In this document: positions 16,641-26,700 of the stretch, in pieces
Layout: every line of letters begins with the position of its first letter
Position numbering within the stretch: position 1 is the first letter of the stretch
DNA from: UBA1952 sp965246855
GTDB taxonomy: Bacteria; Bacteroidota; Bacteroidia; Chitinophagales; Chitinophagaceae
Length of the DNA stretch: 64,000 nt
Assembly: GCA_965246855.1 (NCBI GenBank)
Contig: CBDFFP010000005.1
Coordinates: forward strand, 372,001-436,000
Direction: 5' to 3'
The notes under the pieces: generated by a model
Seen by the model: the letters and a program-made list of their open reading frames with translations, nothing else
Told to the model about the DNA's origin: nothing
The model's database searches: none
Made by a program: the position numbers and the translations under genes

Positions 16641-17279
16641 TTACCCTATCACTTCCCCCAACACTTCATTCAAATTTTTCACTGCCAGCCCGATATTCCA
16701 AGCCGGGCGGTTGCGGGCTTCGGCATAATTGGAGACGGCGCGCAGGTGGAGCAACGGAACGGAAAGTTGCTGACAGATGTAATGAAATGCCGCGCCTTCC
16801 ATGCTTTCCAAAACCGGCCCGAAGCGGACGAAACGCTGCGTTGCGGTATGGGCCGTGCCGGTAGCAGTATGAACGGTGATGGCTTCCTTCTTTGGTAAGC
16901 GGGCGGTTATTTCTGCTAAAAAAGACGGTACTTCATTCTCAAAAATCACCTCGTTTTCGGTGGCCAGATTCATTTGTGGCAAGGAAAGAAAACTATCGTG
17001 ATCTTCTGCGCCGAGGTCACCGAAAGTATCCCGCACGATAACGGACACCGTTCCCAAAGGCAGATTCCGGTCAAAGCTGCCGGCGATGCCTGCCGCCAAA
17101 ACGAGGTCGGGTTTGGAGTCAGAAAGGAGCGCGCGGGTAAGAGCGAAAGTGGCGGCACAAATGCCGACGCCGGTGATACAGACAGAGATGTTGGGATGGG
17201 TAGAAAACGCACCAATGGTAGGCGCGATTTCGGCTTCGGTGGCGGCGGTGAGCAGGATTTTCACCGGGGAAAGGTGCAC
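16641..17279 (-). CDS. mqnB: Futalosine hydrolase
   Basis: A 212-residue nucleoside phosphorylase-fold protein. Landmarks are TGVGICAATFALTRAL, DLVLAAGIAGSFDRNLPLG, a short gap, then LESMEGAAFHYICQQLSVPLLHLRAVSNYAEARNR with the catalytic M-E-G pattern. The R-A-V-S-N-Y/x-A-E-x-R-N ending is typical of MqnB. It splits futalosine to dehypoxanthine futalosine and hypoxanthine in the futalosine route to menaquinone, which places the organism among the Bacteroidota with that pathway. It is divergent from the PTPS gene. Confidence 0.88.
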   Translation of the reverse strand: MHLSPVKILLTAATEAEIAPTIGAFSTHPNISVCITGVGICAATFALTRALLSDSKPDLVLAAGIAGSFDRNLPLGTVSVIVRDTFGDLGAEDHDSFLSLPQMNLATENEVIFENEVPSFLAEITARLPKKEAITVHTATGTAHTATQRFVRFGPVLESMEGAAFHYICQQLSVPLLHLRAVSNYAEARNRPAWNIGLAVKNLNEVLGEVIG

Positions 17280-17349
17280 GCTTTTTTTAGCATTCCCGCG
17301 CCGCGCGCTGCGTGTATTTTTGCGCTCTTTTTCTTAAAGAAATTCTTGT

Positions 17350-17760
17350 ATGATTTACCTCACGCGGGTGGAGCATTTTAACGCGGCACACCGGCTTTTT
17401 AACGCCGAATGGGATGACGCCAAAAACATGGAAGTGTTTGGCAAATGTTCCAATCCAAACTGGCACGGCCATAATTATGAGCTGCACATCACGGTGAAAG
17501 GCAACCCCAATCCGGCGACGGGTTTTGTGTTTAACGCCAAGATTATCGGCGACCTGGTGAAGGAAACGGTGATTGAGAAAATCGACCACCGCAACCTGAA
17601 TCTGGACGTGGATTTTATGCAAGGAAAGTTCACATCTTCGGAGAATCTGGCGATTGGCATCTGGAACGAACTGGAGCCGCATCTAAAGGCCGCAGGCGCG
17701 CAGTTGCATTGCATTAAACTGCATGAGACGCCGAAGATTTACGTGGAGTATTTCGGGTAG
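17350..17760 (+). CDS. queD: 6-pyruvoyl-tetrahydropterin / 6-carboxytetrahydropterin synthase family enzyme
   Basis: A 136-residue protein of the T-fold. Zinc is bound by His14 (FNAAHRLF), His39 and His41 (WHGHNYELHI); Cys33 lies in C-S-N-P-N-W-H-G-H, the longer spacing seen in PTPS enzymes. IDHRNLN and the C-terminal HETPKIYVEY supply the catalytic and pterin-binding Glu. It acts on dihydroneopterin triphosphate, the product of FolE, whose gene starts 146 bases downstream on the same strand. It may serve queuosine synthesis (QueD) or pterin synthesis; the family cannot decide. Confidence 0.85.
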   Translation: MIYLTRVEHFNAAHRLFNAEWDDAKNMEVFGKCSNPNWHGHNYELHITVKGNPNPATGFVFNAKIIGDLVKETVIEKIDHRNLNLDVDFMQGKFTSSENLAIGIWNELEPHLKAAGAQLHCIKLHETPKIYVEYFG

Positions 17761-17906
17761 CTGGTTGGGGGCTTTATCCGCTCTGTGTTCGGTTTTTCCC
17801 GCGCCATTCTACGCTGCCTTTCCACAAAGCCTTCCGAGCTTCTCAACAAAGCACTGTCCTTTTCTATTAATCCCCGCTCTCTCCCTTCTTTAATTCCAAA
17901 ACGAAC

Positions 17907-18503
17907 GTGGCCTACCACAAAAGCGAGCATTACGACGAGGATATTACCCAACAACTTTCCGGGCACTATGAAAGCACACTACGGTTACTTGGTGAAGACC
18001 CCTCTCGCGAAGGGCTGCTGAAGACGCCGGAGCGCGTGGCAAAAGCGATGCAGATGCTGACGGCAGGTTACGGGCAAGACCCGGCAGCGATTTTACAGAG
18101 CGCGCGTTTCCGGGAAGATTATTCGGAGATGGTGGTAGTGAAGGACATTGAATTGTATTCGTTGTGTGAGCACCATCTGCTGCCGTTTTTCGGGAAGGCG
18201 CATGTGGCGTATATTCCTAACGGCTACATCACAGGACTGAGCAAGCTGGCGCGCGTGGTGGACTGCTTTGCGCGGAGGTTGCAGGTGCAGGAGCGCCTGA
18301 CGCATCAGATTGTAGAAGTGATTCAGGAAACGCTGCAACCCTTGGGCGTGGCGGTGGTGATAGAGGCGCAACACCTGTGCATGATGATGCGCGGCGTGCA
18401 AAAGCAAAACAGCGTAACGACGACGAGTGCGTTTTCCGGCTGCTTTGAGGACGTGGCCACGCGGACGGAATTTATGCAGCTCATCGGCCACCGGAGGATT
18501 TAA
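17907..18503 (+). CDS. folE: GTP cyclohydrolase I
   Basis: A 198-residue protein starting with GTG. Zinc ligands are Cys87 and His90 in SLCEHHLLPFFGKAHVAYIP, and Cys158 in AQHLCMMMRG; GYITGLSKLARVVDCFARRLQVQERLT is the conserved FolE block. It makes 7,8-dihydroneopterin triphosphate from GTP, the first step to folate and queuosine. The neighbour upstream (PTPS/QueD) uses its product, and both are read in the same direction. Confidence 0.95.
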   Translation: MAYHKSEHYDEDITQQLSGHYESTLRLLGEDPSREGLLKTPERVAKAMQMLTAGYGQDPAAILQSARFREDYSEMVVVKDIELYSLCEHHLLPFFGKAHVAYIPNGYITGLSKLARVVDCFARRLQVQERLTHQIVEVIQETLQPLGVAVVIEAQHLCMMMRGVQKQNSVTTTSAFSGCFEDVATRTEFMQLIGHRRI

Positions 18504-18553
18504 AAGCCCGATTCCCTTATCTTCGCGGCCCCTTAACCGGAGGGGAAAAGTTT

Positions 18554-18627
18554 CGGGACGTAGCGCAGCCCGGTAGCGCACATGCATGGGGTGCATGGGG
18601 TCGCAAGTTCGAATCTTGTCGTCCCGA
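18554..18627 (+). tRNA. tRNA-Pro(GGG)
   Basis: All arms fold: acceptor CGGGACG with CGTCCCG (7 bp), D-stem GCGC with GCGC, anticodon stem CATGC with GCATG, loop ATGGGGT giving anticodon GGG, and T-arm GCAAG-TTCGAAT-CTTGT. The discriminator base is A; the CCA end is not encoded (genome reads ACCCA). It reads Pro codons CCC and CCT. The accessory island begins right after it, so it may be an old integration site, although I found no second copy of its 3' end. Confidence 0.93.
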
Positions 18628-18639
18628 CCCAGTAAAACA

Positions 18640-18669
18640 AAGGCTTCCAGATCACTGGAAGCCTTTTTC
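18640..18669 (+). terminator. Terminator of the tRNA-Pro transcript
   Basis: AAAGGCTTCCAG and CTGGAAGCCTTT form a perfect 12-bp stem around a 4-base loop (ATCA), followed by a T-run with one C. It starts 13 bases after the tRNA. Confidence 0.85.
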
Positions 18670-18843
18670 TTTTTCTATGGGTACAACATTTTGGAGCAGT
18701 ACGAGAATAGTTAGGATTTAGCAGTGCAGGATGATGAGAGCGAATTGGGTACAACATAACCGGCAATGTCATAGAGCATGACTTATTTCCCTTGCGAAAA
18801 TCAGCTGAAGAATTCCGCCCGCCAATAAGTAAAGAGGATAGTA

Positions 18844-18907
18844 TTTTATACCCTTTGAGGTACGAATCTTTATCTAGAGCTACATTTACACCCAAAAGGG
18901 TATAAAA
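18844..18907. promoter_or_regulatory. Probable HipB operator: 13-bp inverted repeats
   Basis: TTTTATACCCTTT at 18844-18856 and its exact inverse AAAGGGTATAAAA at 18895-18907 are separated by 38 bases. The second arm covers the bases up to the first A of the hipB ATG. HipB proteins bind paired inverted sites ahead of their own operon and repress it, so this is probably the autoregulatory operator. Basis: repeats seen; role inferred. Confidence 0.65.
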
Positions 18908-19137
18908 TGGATGGTAGTTTACTTTCTCTCTTCGTCAAAGACAAAAGGCGGATTCTTCGACTGACGCAACCTCAGCTTGCTGTAAAAGCAGGCGTAGGAC
19001 TACGTTTTATCCGCGAACTAGAAGGGGGTAAAGAAAGCCTGCGGATGGATAAAGTAAATCAGGTACTCAAGCTTTTTGGGCATGAGCTGGGCCCTATTCT
19101 CATTAACCGTACAAATTTGATCGATGCGCGAAGCTGA
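18907..19137 (+). CDS. hipB: HipB-type antitoxin (HTH)
   Basis: A 76-residue protein with a Cro/C1-type helix-turn-helix: VKDKRRILRLTQPQLAVKAGVGLRFIRELEGGKESLRMDKVNQVLKLFGHEL. The LTQPQLAVKAG and RFIRELEGGK parts are helices 2 and 3. It should bind the inverted repeats overlapping its own start and repress the operon. It overlaps the next gene (hipS) by 14 bases. It is shorter than E. coli K-12 HipB and lacks the C-terminal extension. Confidence 0.8.
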   Translation: MDGSLLSLFVKDKRRILRLTQPQLAVKAGVGLRFIRELEGGKESLRMDKVNQVLKLFGHELGPILINRTNLIDARS

Positions 19138-19459
19138 GGTATACATACATGAACTTGCCGCTGGTACCCTGTGGCAGGATGAAGAAGGTTATCACTTCCT
19201 GTACGATCACTCCTACCTGCAAAAGGACGGTGCAGTTGCTGTAAGTGTTACGCTGCCTTTGCAGGAAGCGCAGTACGATAACCCAACCCTGTTTTCCTTC
19301 TTTGACGGTCTTATCCCCGAAGGATGGTTACTAGACATTTCTGTCAATGCTTGGAAGCTCAATCCACGCGATCGCATGGGGCTTTTGCTGGCGTGCTGCA
19401 AAGACTGTATTGGAGCCGTTAGCATTCAACCTGTACCAGAAAAAGAGGAGGACTTATGA
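19124..19459 (+). CDS. hipS: HipS-like protein (detached HipA N-terminal domain)
   Basis: A 111-residue protein equal to the N-subdomain-1 of HipA: MREAEVYIHELAAGTLWQDEEGYHFLYDHSYLQKDGAVAVSVTLPL, then FSFFDGLIPEGWLLD and the closing KDCIGAVSIQPV. In classic HipA this domain is fused to the kinase. Here it is a separate gene between hipB and the kinase, as in the tripartite HipBST system of enteropathogenic E. coli, where HipS is the antitoxin. It overlaps its neighbours by 14 and 4 bases. Confidence 0.8.
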   Translation: MREAEVYIHELAAGTLWQDEEGYHFLYDHSYLQKDGAVAVSVTLPLQEAQYDNPTLFSFFDGLIPEGWLLDISVNAWKLNPRDRMGLLLACCKDCIGAVSIQPVPEKEEDL

Positions 19460-20412
19460 AGTGCTTGTATTGCTATCAAAAGCTTGGCTTGGATGAGGTA
19501 GATTTTCACCCCTCTTGTAGCCGGAAGATGTTTGGAATGTCGGTACAGCCACGTCTTGACTATACCGAGGAACAAATGACAGAGCTTGCTTTACAAGTGG
19601 TGCGCAGTCAAAGAGCGGTAACAGGGGTGCAGCCCAAGCTCTCGCTGGACATTGAAGGAGGAATCGGCACGCCGCAGCGCTTTACAATTGTCGGGCTCTG
19701 GGGCAATTACATTCTAAAGCCACCAGTACTGCAATATCCAAGTTTACCGGAGGTAGAGGATCTCACCATGCATCTGGCTTCGATTGCAGGAATTGAAGCA
19801 GTGCCCCATACTCTTATCCGATTGCAGTCGGGCAACCTCGCCTACATCACCCGGCGCATTGACCGGGTAAAGTCAAGTCGAAAAGGGCAGAAAATCGCTA
19901 AGCTGCACATGGAGGACATGTGTCAAATCACTGGCAAACTAAGCGAAGACAAATACCGGGGTTCCTACGAACAAGTTGCCAAGGCCCTGCTGTTGTACTC
20001 AACGAATCCGGTGCTGGATGTCATCAATTTTTATGAACAGGTGGTATTCAGTTATCTCACTGGAAACGCCGATGGGCATCTCAAAAACTTTTCGCTGATC
20101 TTGCGTTCGGGGATGGGCTACGTATTGGCACCAGCCTACGATATGGTTGCAACTGCGCTTGTCAATCCGGCTGACACCGAAGAGTTGGCTCTCACACTCA
20201 ATGGAAGAAAGCGTAAGCTCAAGCGCGCGGATTTTGAAACTGCTTTTAAGCGGGCGAAGCTGGAGGCATCGATTCAGCGAAACATTTTCAACCGTTTTAC
20301 CAATGCCCTTCCCAAGTGGTATTCCTTTATCGAACAAAGCTTTCTTGACGATGAGATGATGGTTGCCTACAGAGAGATTATTCAACAGCGATCGAGCCAA
20401 CTCTGCCTATAA
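19456..20412 (+). CDS. hipT: HipT-like Ser/Thr kinase toxin
   Basis: A 318-residue HipA-type kinase that lacks the N-terminal subdomain. It starts with a possible zinc knuckle (C-L-Y-C at 3-6 and H-P-S-C at 18-21), then the Gly-rich loop region with the autophosphorylation-type Ser (VTGVQPKLSLD, 55-65), the ATP lysine in NYILKPP, the catalytic loop GNADGHLKN at 203-211 (Asp206) and the metal site APAYDM at 225-230 (Asp229). HipT of E. coli phosphorylates tryptophanyl-tRNA synthetase and HipA glutamyl-tRNA synthetase; the target here is unknown. Third gene of the hipBST operon. Confidence 0.85.
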   Translation: MKCLYCYQKLGLDEVDFHPSCSRKMFGMSVQPRLDYTEEQMTELALQVVRSQRAVTGVQPKLSLDIEGGIGTPQRFTIVGLWGNYILKPPVLQYPSLPEVEDLTMHLASIAGIEAVPHTLIRLQSGNLAYITRRIDRVKSSRKGQKIAKLHMEDMCQITGKLSEDKYRGSYEQVAKALLLYSTNPVLDVINFYEQVVFSYLTGNADGHLKNFSLILRSGMGYVLAPAYDMVATALVNPADTEELALTLNGRKRKLKRADFETAFKRAKLEASIQRNIFNRFTNALPKWYSFIEQSFLDDEMMVAYREIIQQRSSQLCL

Positions 20413-20570
20413 CTCAGAAGAGTGAACGATGCCAATGTTCGAGGTGGATTTACTCAAGGAAAAAGTTTGAATCCTCAATCGCAATATTTTCTACGAAGAG
20501 ACAGTATTTTTCGGTGCTGTTATCCTTTTTTTGTAAAAGGGTTTACAGAAAATATCAAACCAAAAGAATC

Positions 20571-21770
20571 ATGGCAAAACTGACCATTCAGACGTTCTTT
20601 ACCGCCTTGGATAATGACTTTATCTTGAAAGGTGCCCGTGATCCGCTGGGCTTTCAGGTCATTTGGCAGCACACCGCGCGGCAGCTTATTCCCTATCTCA
20701 ACACTGTTTGTGGTAACCTGCGCGACTGGCAAATCCTCTGCTATGGGCATCTGTTACATAGCCAGAGCGGTACCGGAGAGGACATCGTTCCCTTCTTCAT
20801 TCGCCTTGAACAATTGATGGCACACACACGGCTGGGCATGAGTGACGACAGCTTCAATGGAGTAGAAAAGACAAAGCAGATTCGCGCAGAAGGATCTGTA
20901 TTCAGACGTCTAGGTAATCGCAACAACCGCTCTTCTAAATTCCCAGAAGCAGAATTGCTCACCAACCAGCGGAGCTACGGAATTTGGGGCAAGTATAATA
21001 GGCCGTTTGAAGAATCGCGAATACAAAACAACCCTGATTTTGAATCCCTATTTGGTAGTAAGCTAAGGCGTATTTCTCAAGAAGGCACTGCTAAAAAACT
21101 GCTGGCGAATGTTTCAAAATCAGAGGGTACACAAGTCAGGGCAGAAGACTTAGCAGCGCTAAATGATCTACTGATTCTTACAGCAGAAGAAGCCCACTTT
21201 TTCCGGAGAACACTTTTGCAACACCGGGAACCGTCCCATTATCAAAACCGGTTGTTCGAGTTTTGTGAAGCAGGTGAGATACCTGGGCCTTTCTTCCAAC
21301 AATTACAAGCATTTCAGAAAGATGCCGGACCGGATTTATGGGCTGTGCTAGAAGATATCCGACAGACGGAACAGGTACTTTGTCCCCTCAACCGGGCTTT
21401 TCGGACTTTGCAATCCCGTGGTGTGTGGGCCATGCAGGATATAGAGGCGGATGAATACCTGACATCCTGCTTCAAAGCAGTAGAATCCAGCGGACTTTCC
21501 GGTGCTCACATAGCTAAGAAGCGGGAGCTCGCCGCCTGGCTCGCATTACCCGTAACAGCAGCTACAGCAGCTATGGTGGCCGAAAACGCAGGGGTGGCGT
21601 CAAGACGTGGCGGATCGCCTTGGATGAGCCTGCGCGGCAATCTACTGGAAGTGCACCACACAGAAGGCAGCGCACGATTTAGCGAAGACTATCACCCTGG
21701 CAGCGACGTAGATAACTCTTATTTTCTGAGTACCTATCTGAGCCTTTATCAGCAATCTAAATCCGCATGA
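20571..21770 (+). CDS. Unknown helical protein, first gene of candidate defence operon
   Basis: A 399-residue protein from the ATG at 20571 (the frame is open to 20514). I do not recognise the family with confidence; the pattern DPLGFQVIWQHTARQLIPYLNTV near residues 23-45 recalls the 'LGI...IRDALSDLLFPGTS' opening of DUF6361-type proteins found beside helicases and PLD nucleases, but this is only a resemblance. The protein looks mainly helical and cytoplasmic. Its stop overlaps the next start by four bases, so it is translationally coupled to the PLD and helicase genes and is probably part of the same machine. Confidence 0.75.
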   Translation: MAKLTIQTFFTALDNDFILKGARDPLGFQVIWQHTARQLIPYLNTVCGNLRDWQILCYGHLLHSQSGTGEDIVPFFIRLEQLMAHTRLGMSDDSFNGVEKTKQIRAEGSVFRRLGNRNNRSSKFPEAELLTNQRSYGIWGKYNRPFEESRIQNNPDFESLFGSKLRRISQEGTAKKLLANVSKSEGTQVRAEDLAALNDLLILTAEEAHFFRRTLLQHREPSHYQNRLFEFCEAGEIPGPFFQQLQAFQKDAGPDLWAVLEDIRQTEQVLCPLNRAFRTLQSRGVWAMQDIEADEYLTSCFKAVESSGLSGAHIAKKRELAAWLALPVTAATAAMVAENAGVASRRGGSPWMSLRGNLLEVHHTEGSARFSEDYHPGSDVDNSYFLSTYLSLYQQSKSA

Positions 21771-23758
21771 CAACTCAGTTACTGAAAGGTGCTCTCAGCA
21801 AAGCGCTGGAAGGATGCATAGTACAGGCAGCCCTGTTTACGTCTTTCAACTTTGAGCCTCGCTTCTTCGAGAATTATGTGATGCCGCTCCTTGTACCCAG
21901 TGAGTCCTTCGGACAAGATGAGTTGTTCAACAACATTCGCTGGCGCTGGCTGTATGCGCAAAATAAAGTGCCCAACGTAGCGGTCTATGTGGATCAATAT
22001 GCAAAGAGTGGCGCCGACGCGCCTTTGCTGCACTATACCGTGCACAGCATCAGTATGCCCGGAAAAGGACAAGCCCGTGGCGCATTTCACCCGAAGGTGA
22101 GTCTGATACTGGCAACTTATGAGAAGGAGGATCGCCTGATTTTGTTGTGTGGATCGGGCAATCTAACAGAGGGGGGCTGGTGCAAGAACGCGGAGGCATT
22201 TACTATGCTCACACTTATCCCCAACGTTTACTTTCCGCGCAACCTGCGCGAGGAAGTAGTGAACTTCTTAGATCAAGCGGCTGATCTGCGAAAGGGCACA
22301 GAAGAAAGCAGCGTTGCGGAGGAGTTGATACGAGGATTCCTCAACAAAAGAGGACGCACAGAAGAAACGAATTGTTCCCTGTACCACTCCGGAAGTGGTT
22401 CATTAGCAAGCGCGCTTGAAGAATACGTAGGTAGTGCGCCTATAGAAAGGATTGAGGTAATCAGCCCATACCTCGAGCCATCTGATAGCGAAATAAAAAA
22501 GCTACTCACTTTCTGCAATGACGTGAGAATACAAATGCCCATGATGGGTGGTTGTTGCGCCTTCGCAGAAACAGTCTTCGACACTTATGAAAACGCTGGT
22601 GCAACCTGGTATGAGCCACCGCTGCAAATAGACCGCTGGTGCCACGCCAAGGCATACCGCTTCTTCATGGCTGGAAGCAGTCAGGTACACACGGTTGTTG
22701 GATCTGCGAATCTTACTAAGCCCGGCTGGGCTGGGCTAAAAGGTGCACCTGTGTATAACATGGAAGCCGCGCTGCTGCTCACGGAGAAAGTTAAAGAGCC
22801 AGAATACTTACTCACCCGGCAGGCACAAAAATCAATGCTGATTTTCAGGCCAGAATTGGCTGACAGTACGGAGGCTGAGGTGTCCTCCATCCAACGATAT
22901 GAGACGCCGGACATCTCCTTTACCATTGACTGGACTAGTGGCGAACTTTCCTGGCGTTGCAGACCGCTCCGAAATTCATGCTTGTTGCAGTTACCAGGCC
23001 GAACGGTTGAGATAACCCAACGCGGTAGTATTCTGCTTCGTAACAACAGCGAAGGCCGTGCGCTATTAAAGGCACTTGCAAAGAATTGCCTCCTGCGCGT
23101 TGAGGAACAACGGGACGGAAAGATGGTGGAACACTACTATTATCCGCTGCAAAGAGGGTTTCAGCAAAAGCCTTTTCCCATCAACTACAGCGCTGCCGAT
23201 ATTCTTAAGCTATGGGATCAACTAGGCAACGCTGATGCTTTTACCGATGAGGCAATTGCTAAGTTTCTAGAGAGACTCACGGAGCAGCTCGTGGATGCAT
23301 CCGGCGCTATTCACCGAAATGGCTATGTCCACAGTAGTTTGCTTAACGAGCAAGCACGTTATTTTTCTTCCTTTATCCGGCTGGAGCGCTACCTGTACAA
23401 ACCGGATTACGACAAGCTGGCTCAATACAAACAGGAGGAGGCCAGACGTGAAATCCTTTACTACCTCAGCGCTGATAACATCAACACGTTACCGGCGCTG
23501 CTGACAAATCTTGAGCGACAACATGAGGAAAGCAGTATTCAGAATGGGTTCCTACTCCTCCTGCTGAGCGTGCTGAAACAAAGACTCTATGAGCAGCGTC
23601 GGTTGAAACGTTATTTGACTAAGGAAGTTTATGCAGAACACAAAAAGAGCCTGACAGCCATAGTAGAACGTATAGAGGTACTCTATAAGCTGGTAACCGG
23701 GAGAAGTGGCATGAGCGCAGAGAAGATTAAATGGTTTGAAAACGAGCTGGCCCTATGA
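21767..23758 (+). CDS. Phospholipase-D-fold protein with two Tdp1-type HKN motifs
   Basis: A 663-residue protein. The first half-site is H108-x-K110 with N132 (FHPKVSLI, then GSGNLTEGGWCKN); the second is H293-x-K295 with N315 (CHAKAYRFF, then GSANLTKPGWAGL). The Asp of classical HKD motifs is absent and Asn-Leu-Thr is in its place, which is the arrangement of tyrosyl-DNA phosphodiesterase 1 and related PLD-fold nucleases. Both half-sites are intact, so it may cut or repair DNA ends. The C-terminal 250 residues are helical. Start and stop overlap the neighbouring genes by four bases. Confidence 0.85.
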   Translation: MTTQLLKGALSKALEGCIVQAALFTSFNFEPRFFENYVMPLLVPSESFGQDELFNNIRWRWLYAQNKVPNVAVYVDQYAKSGADAPLLHYTVHSISMPGKGQARGAFHPKVSLILATYEKEDRLILLCGSGNLTEGGWCKNAEAFTMLTLIPNVYFPRNLREEVVNFLDQAADLRKGTEESSVAEELIRGFLNKRGRTEETNCSLYHSGSGSLASALEEYVGSAPIERIEVISPYLEPSDSEIKKLLTFCNDVRIQMPMMGGCCAFAETVFDTYENAGATWYEPPLQIDRWCHAKAYRFFMAGSSQVHTVVGSANLTKPGWAGLKGAPVYNMEAALLLTEKVKEPEYLLTRQAQKSMLIFRPELADSTEAEVSSIQRYETPDISFTIDWTSGELSWRCRPLRNSCLLQLPGRTVEITQRGSILLRNNSEGRALLKALAKNCLLRVEEQRDGKMVEHYYYPLQRGFQQKPFPINYSAADILKLWDQLGNADAFTDEAIAKFLERLTEQLVDASGAIHRNGYVHSSLLNEQARYFSSFIRLERYLYKPDYDKLAQYKQEEARREILYYLSADNINTLPALLTNLERQHEESSIQNGFLLLLLSVLKQRLYEQRRLKRYLTKEVYAEHKKSLTAIVERIEVLYKLVTGRSGMSAEKIKWFENELAL

Positions 23759-26700
23759 GCTATTTAGACAAAGACACCATCAAGCAATTGCTTAACCTCG
23801 GGCAAGGCTTTATTGATGAAAACATTGCGGAACGGCAGTTGGAGGTCATCCGTAGAGGCTTCAATTACATCACCCAACCGGAGAATAACCTTCTGTACAT
23901 CGGCGATGAAGTAGGTTTAGGTAAGACCTACATCGCACTGGGAATCGCTAGTCTGATGCGTCACTTCAGCGCCGTACCGGAAGCATATCAGGATATGATT
24001 CTGGTGCCGAAGGAGAATCTCCAAAGTAAGTGGAGCCGCGAAATTCACCGCTTCATTACGCACAACTATCTGTTGCGGGATAACCGTGTGAAGTCGGTGC
24101 TGGGCAAGCCCGTAGCTGGTGTGAAACAGCATCAAACACTAGAACCCTTTGGAGAAGATATACCCGCCTATCAGCTCTATCGGAACGGCACTTTTTCATT
24201 TGGCTTCGGCGCGGACAAGCATGAGAAGCTGGAAATGCTGAAAGCACGATTAACCACAACCCAAAGTAAGGTTTTACTGGAAAAAGCCTGGCAGAAAGGG
24301 TACTACCTGGCGGCAAAAAAGCACCTGCTGAAGCGTCTCTATGCCTATCTGCTCAATAGCTGTATGCCGGATGTGGAGATGCTCATTGTGGATGAAAGTC
24401 ACAACTTCAAACATGGCCTTGGTGATGACGGGCATGGCTCCGTCTCAGACCGCAATCAGGTGGTTAGCCGCTTTATGGGCATCTGGCAGAAAGCGGATGA
24501 GAACACAGAATTGTTTACTGATTTCCCGGAGTTGCTTTCCATAGTGAGGCCTATCCTCCAGAAAGTAATCATGCTGTCTGCCACACCCAAGACGCATGAG
24601 TTGCTTGAGATGAAACGGCAAATGAATTGCTTCTTGCCGCAGCATATTCTGAGCGATGCTAAAACAGAAGAGCAGGCTAAAACTTTACTGCAAGACTTCT
24701 TTATTCGCGGCAACCTCAATTACAATATTGGCGGACAGCTCTACAGTCGCAATCGCTGCCGCTACGAGCATCGCAGTGGCAACGTTGTATGTCTCCCGGA
24801 CGCTCCACCACTCACTTTTCAGACGGATGAGCAGGCAGCTTTCCTCTCACTGCTGCAATACAAGACCATCGGCCATCTAGACACAAAGCACAACGCGTCT
24901 TTTGAACTGGGGATGCTGGCTGGTTTTGAAACATTCAGGCATGATATGGAAATGCGGAAGTCGCAGGTGACAGCTGCATCTTCTGCTACACAGGGAATAA
25001 CAGATGAGGATATTGCCACGGCGCCGGATGCAGAGTATGAGGAAACACGTACCCGCCAAACCCGGCATTCTCAGGATACGGAGGTGGTCGTCTCCCTGAT
25101 GGAATCCTATAAGTCAACTTTTGATGAAGAGCCGCCTCATCCTAAGCAGGATGCGCTGGTGCAGGCTGTTGGCGAAATGATGGTTCGTGGCATCAAGTCG
25201 CTGGTCTTTGTACGCCGTCTTGGCTCTGCAAATGAACTGGAACAACGACTCAACCGCTTTTTTGAAGAGCGCATCACACAAGAGCTCAAAGACAAATGGA
25301 CAAAGCAAGCACCGGGCAAGCTTCTTTTTACTTGGCTACAGGAGTGGGACAATCAGCAAATCAGGCTGCATGCTGATGAACTGTTCAGGACAATTGTATC
25401 GAGAATCATCGGCAACAGAACCGAATATCCACTGACGTTTCAGGATCAAGAAGACCGGATTGCTGCTGTTACTGCTGGGCTAGAATACCTGTTGTCAAAT
25501 GCTTTATCGCACGAGGGTTACGAAAGCTGGATTACGCTCCTCAAAGGGCAAATCAAACGCAGTAGATATCCACGCGAACTAATAGCACTTTCACACCGTT
25601 TGCTCAGCGACACGTGGCGAGACTGGGAGCTTACAGACTCCGAAGAGGAAGGCACAGATGAAGAGGGGGAAGAGGGAGATACGGCTTACTTCTACCACAG
25701 TTTTGAGCGGGCAGGCATGAGAGCATTGAAGAAGCGCATCGGCAAATCGGATGCGTTGGAGCTGAATTATTACCTCATTCACAGAGCAATTCCTTTAGGC
25801 CGATTTGATGCTGGTAAATTCAGTGATGATGACATTCCTTCGAAGGACAAAAGTAATCTGCGAGAGGTGCAGCGATTGTTTCTGCACAACGTGTCAACGG
25901 GATTAGGGAGTGATGAACAAGCTACAAAAAGTGCCGTTGCGAAGCTCACAGAAAGCACACTGCTTACAAGGCTATTGCTACAACACTGCCGGGCAGAACT
26001 TACCGACTTTATAAACCTTGCGAAGAGGTCCCAATCCTTGCAGCATGATCTGGAGAACCTGGCTTCTGTCTTACAAGGGGTACTGCGCAAAGGCAGTGGC
26101 TTCTTGCCGTTGGCTATCGCACTTAGCAGCGAAAGCAATGAGGATATCTTCATTCAGATGCTGGCAGATGAGAAGAGTGTATTCCACCTCGCCCTGCAAG
26201 AAGTGCGCACCATTATCCGCAATTACGCGCTTATCCTCACCACCAACTTTAGTGAAGAAGCCGGAGAGTCTCAACGCATCCTGAAAAAGCTGAACGACCA
26301 GGCACCAGTCATCGGGATTACAGGTCAAGCCAAGAAAGACCGGAGTAAGGTTGCTGCCCAGTTCCGGATGCCTGGATTTCCCTATGTGCTGGTTACAACC
26401 GACATCTTTCGCGAAGGGGAAGATCTACACACCTTTTGCCAGAATATTTACCATTATGGCATTGCCTGGAATTGCAGTGATATGGAGCAGCGCACGGGCC
26501 GCATAGATCGGATCAATTCTTTAGCTTATCGCCGTCTTACAGGCAGGCAATCCCTGGATTTTAACAACAAGGTGCACGTCTTTTACCCGTTCATCAATGG
26601 CACCCTTGAAGTAAATCAAATTGCCTGTCTGTATGAATCGCTCAACAGTTTTGTAGAGACCTTCAACGATTTTACCCACCCACATCTAGACCGCGCCAAA

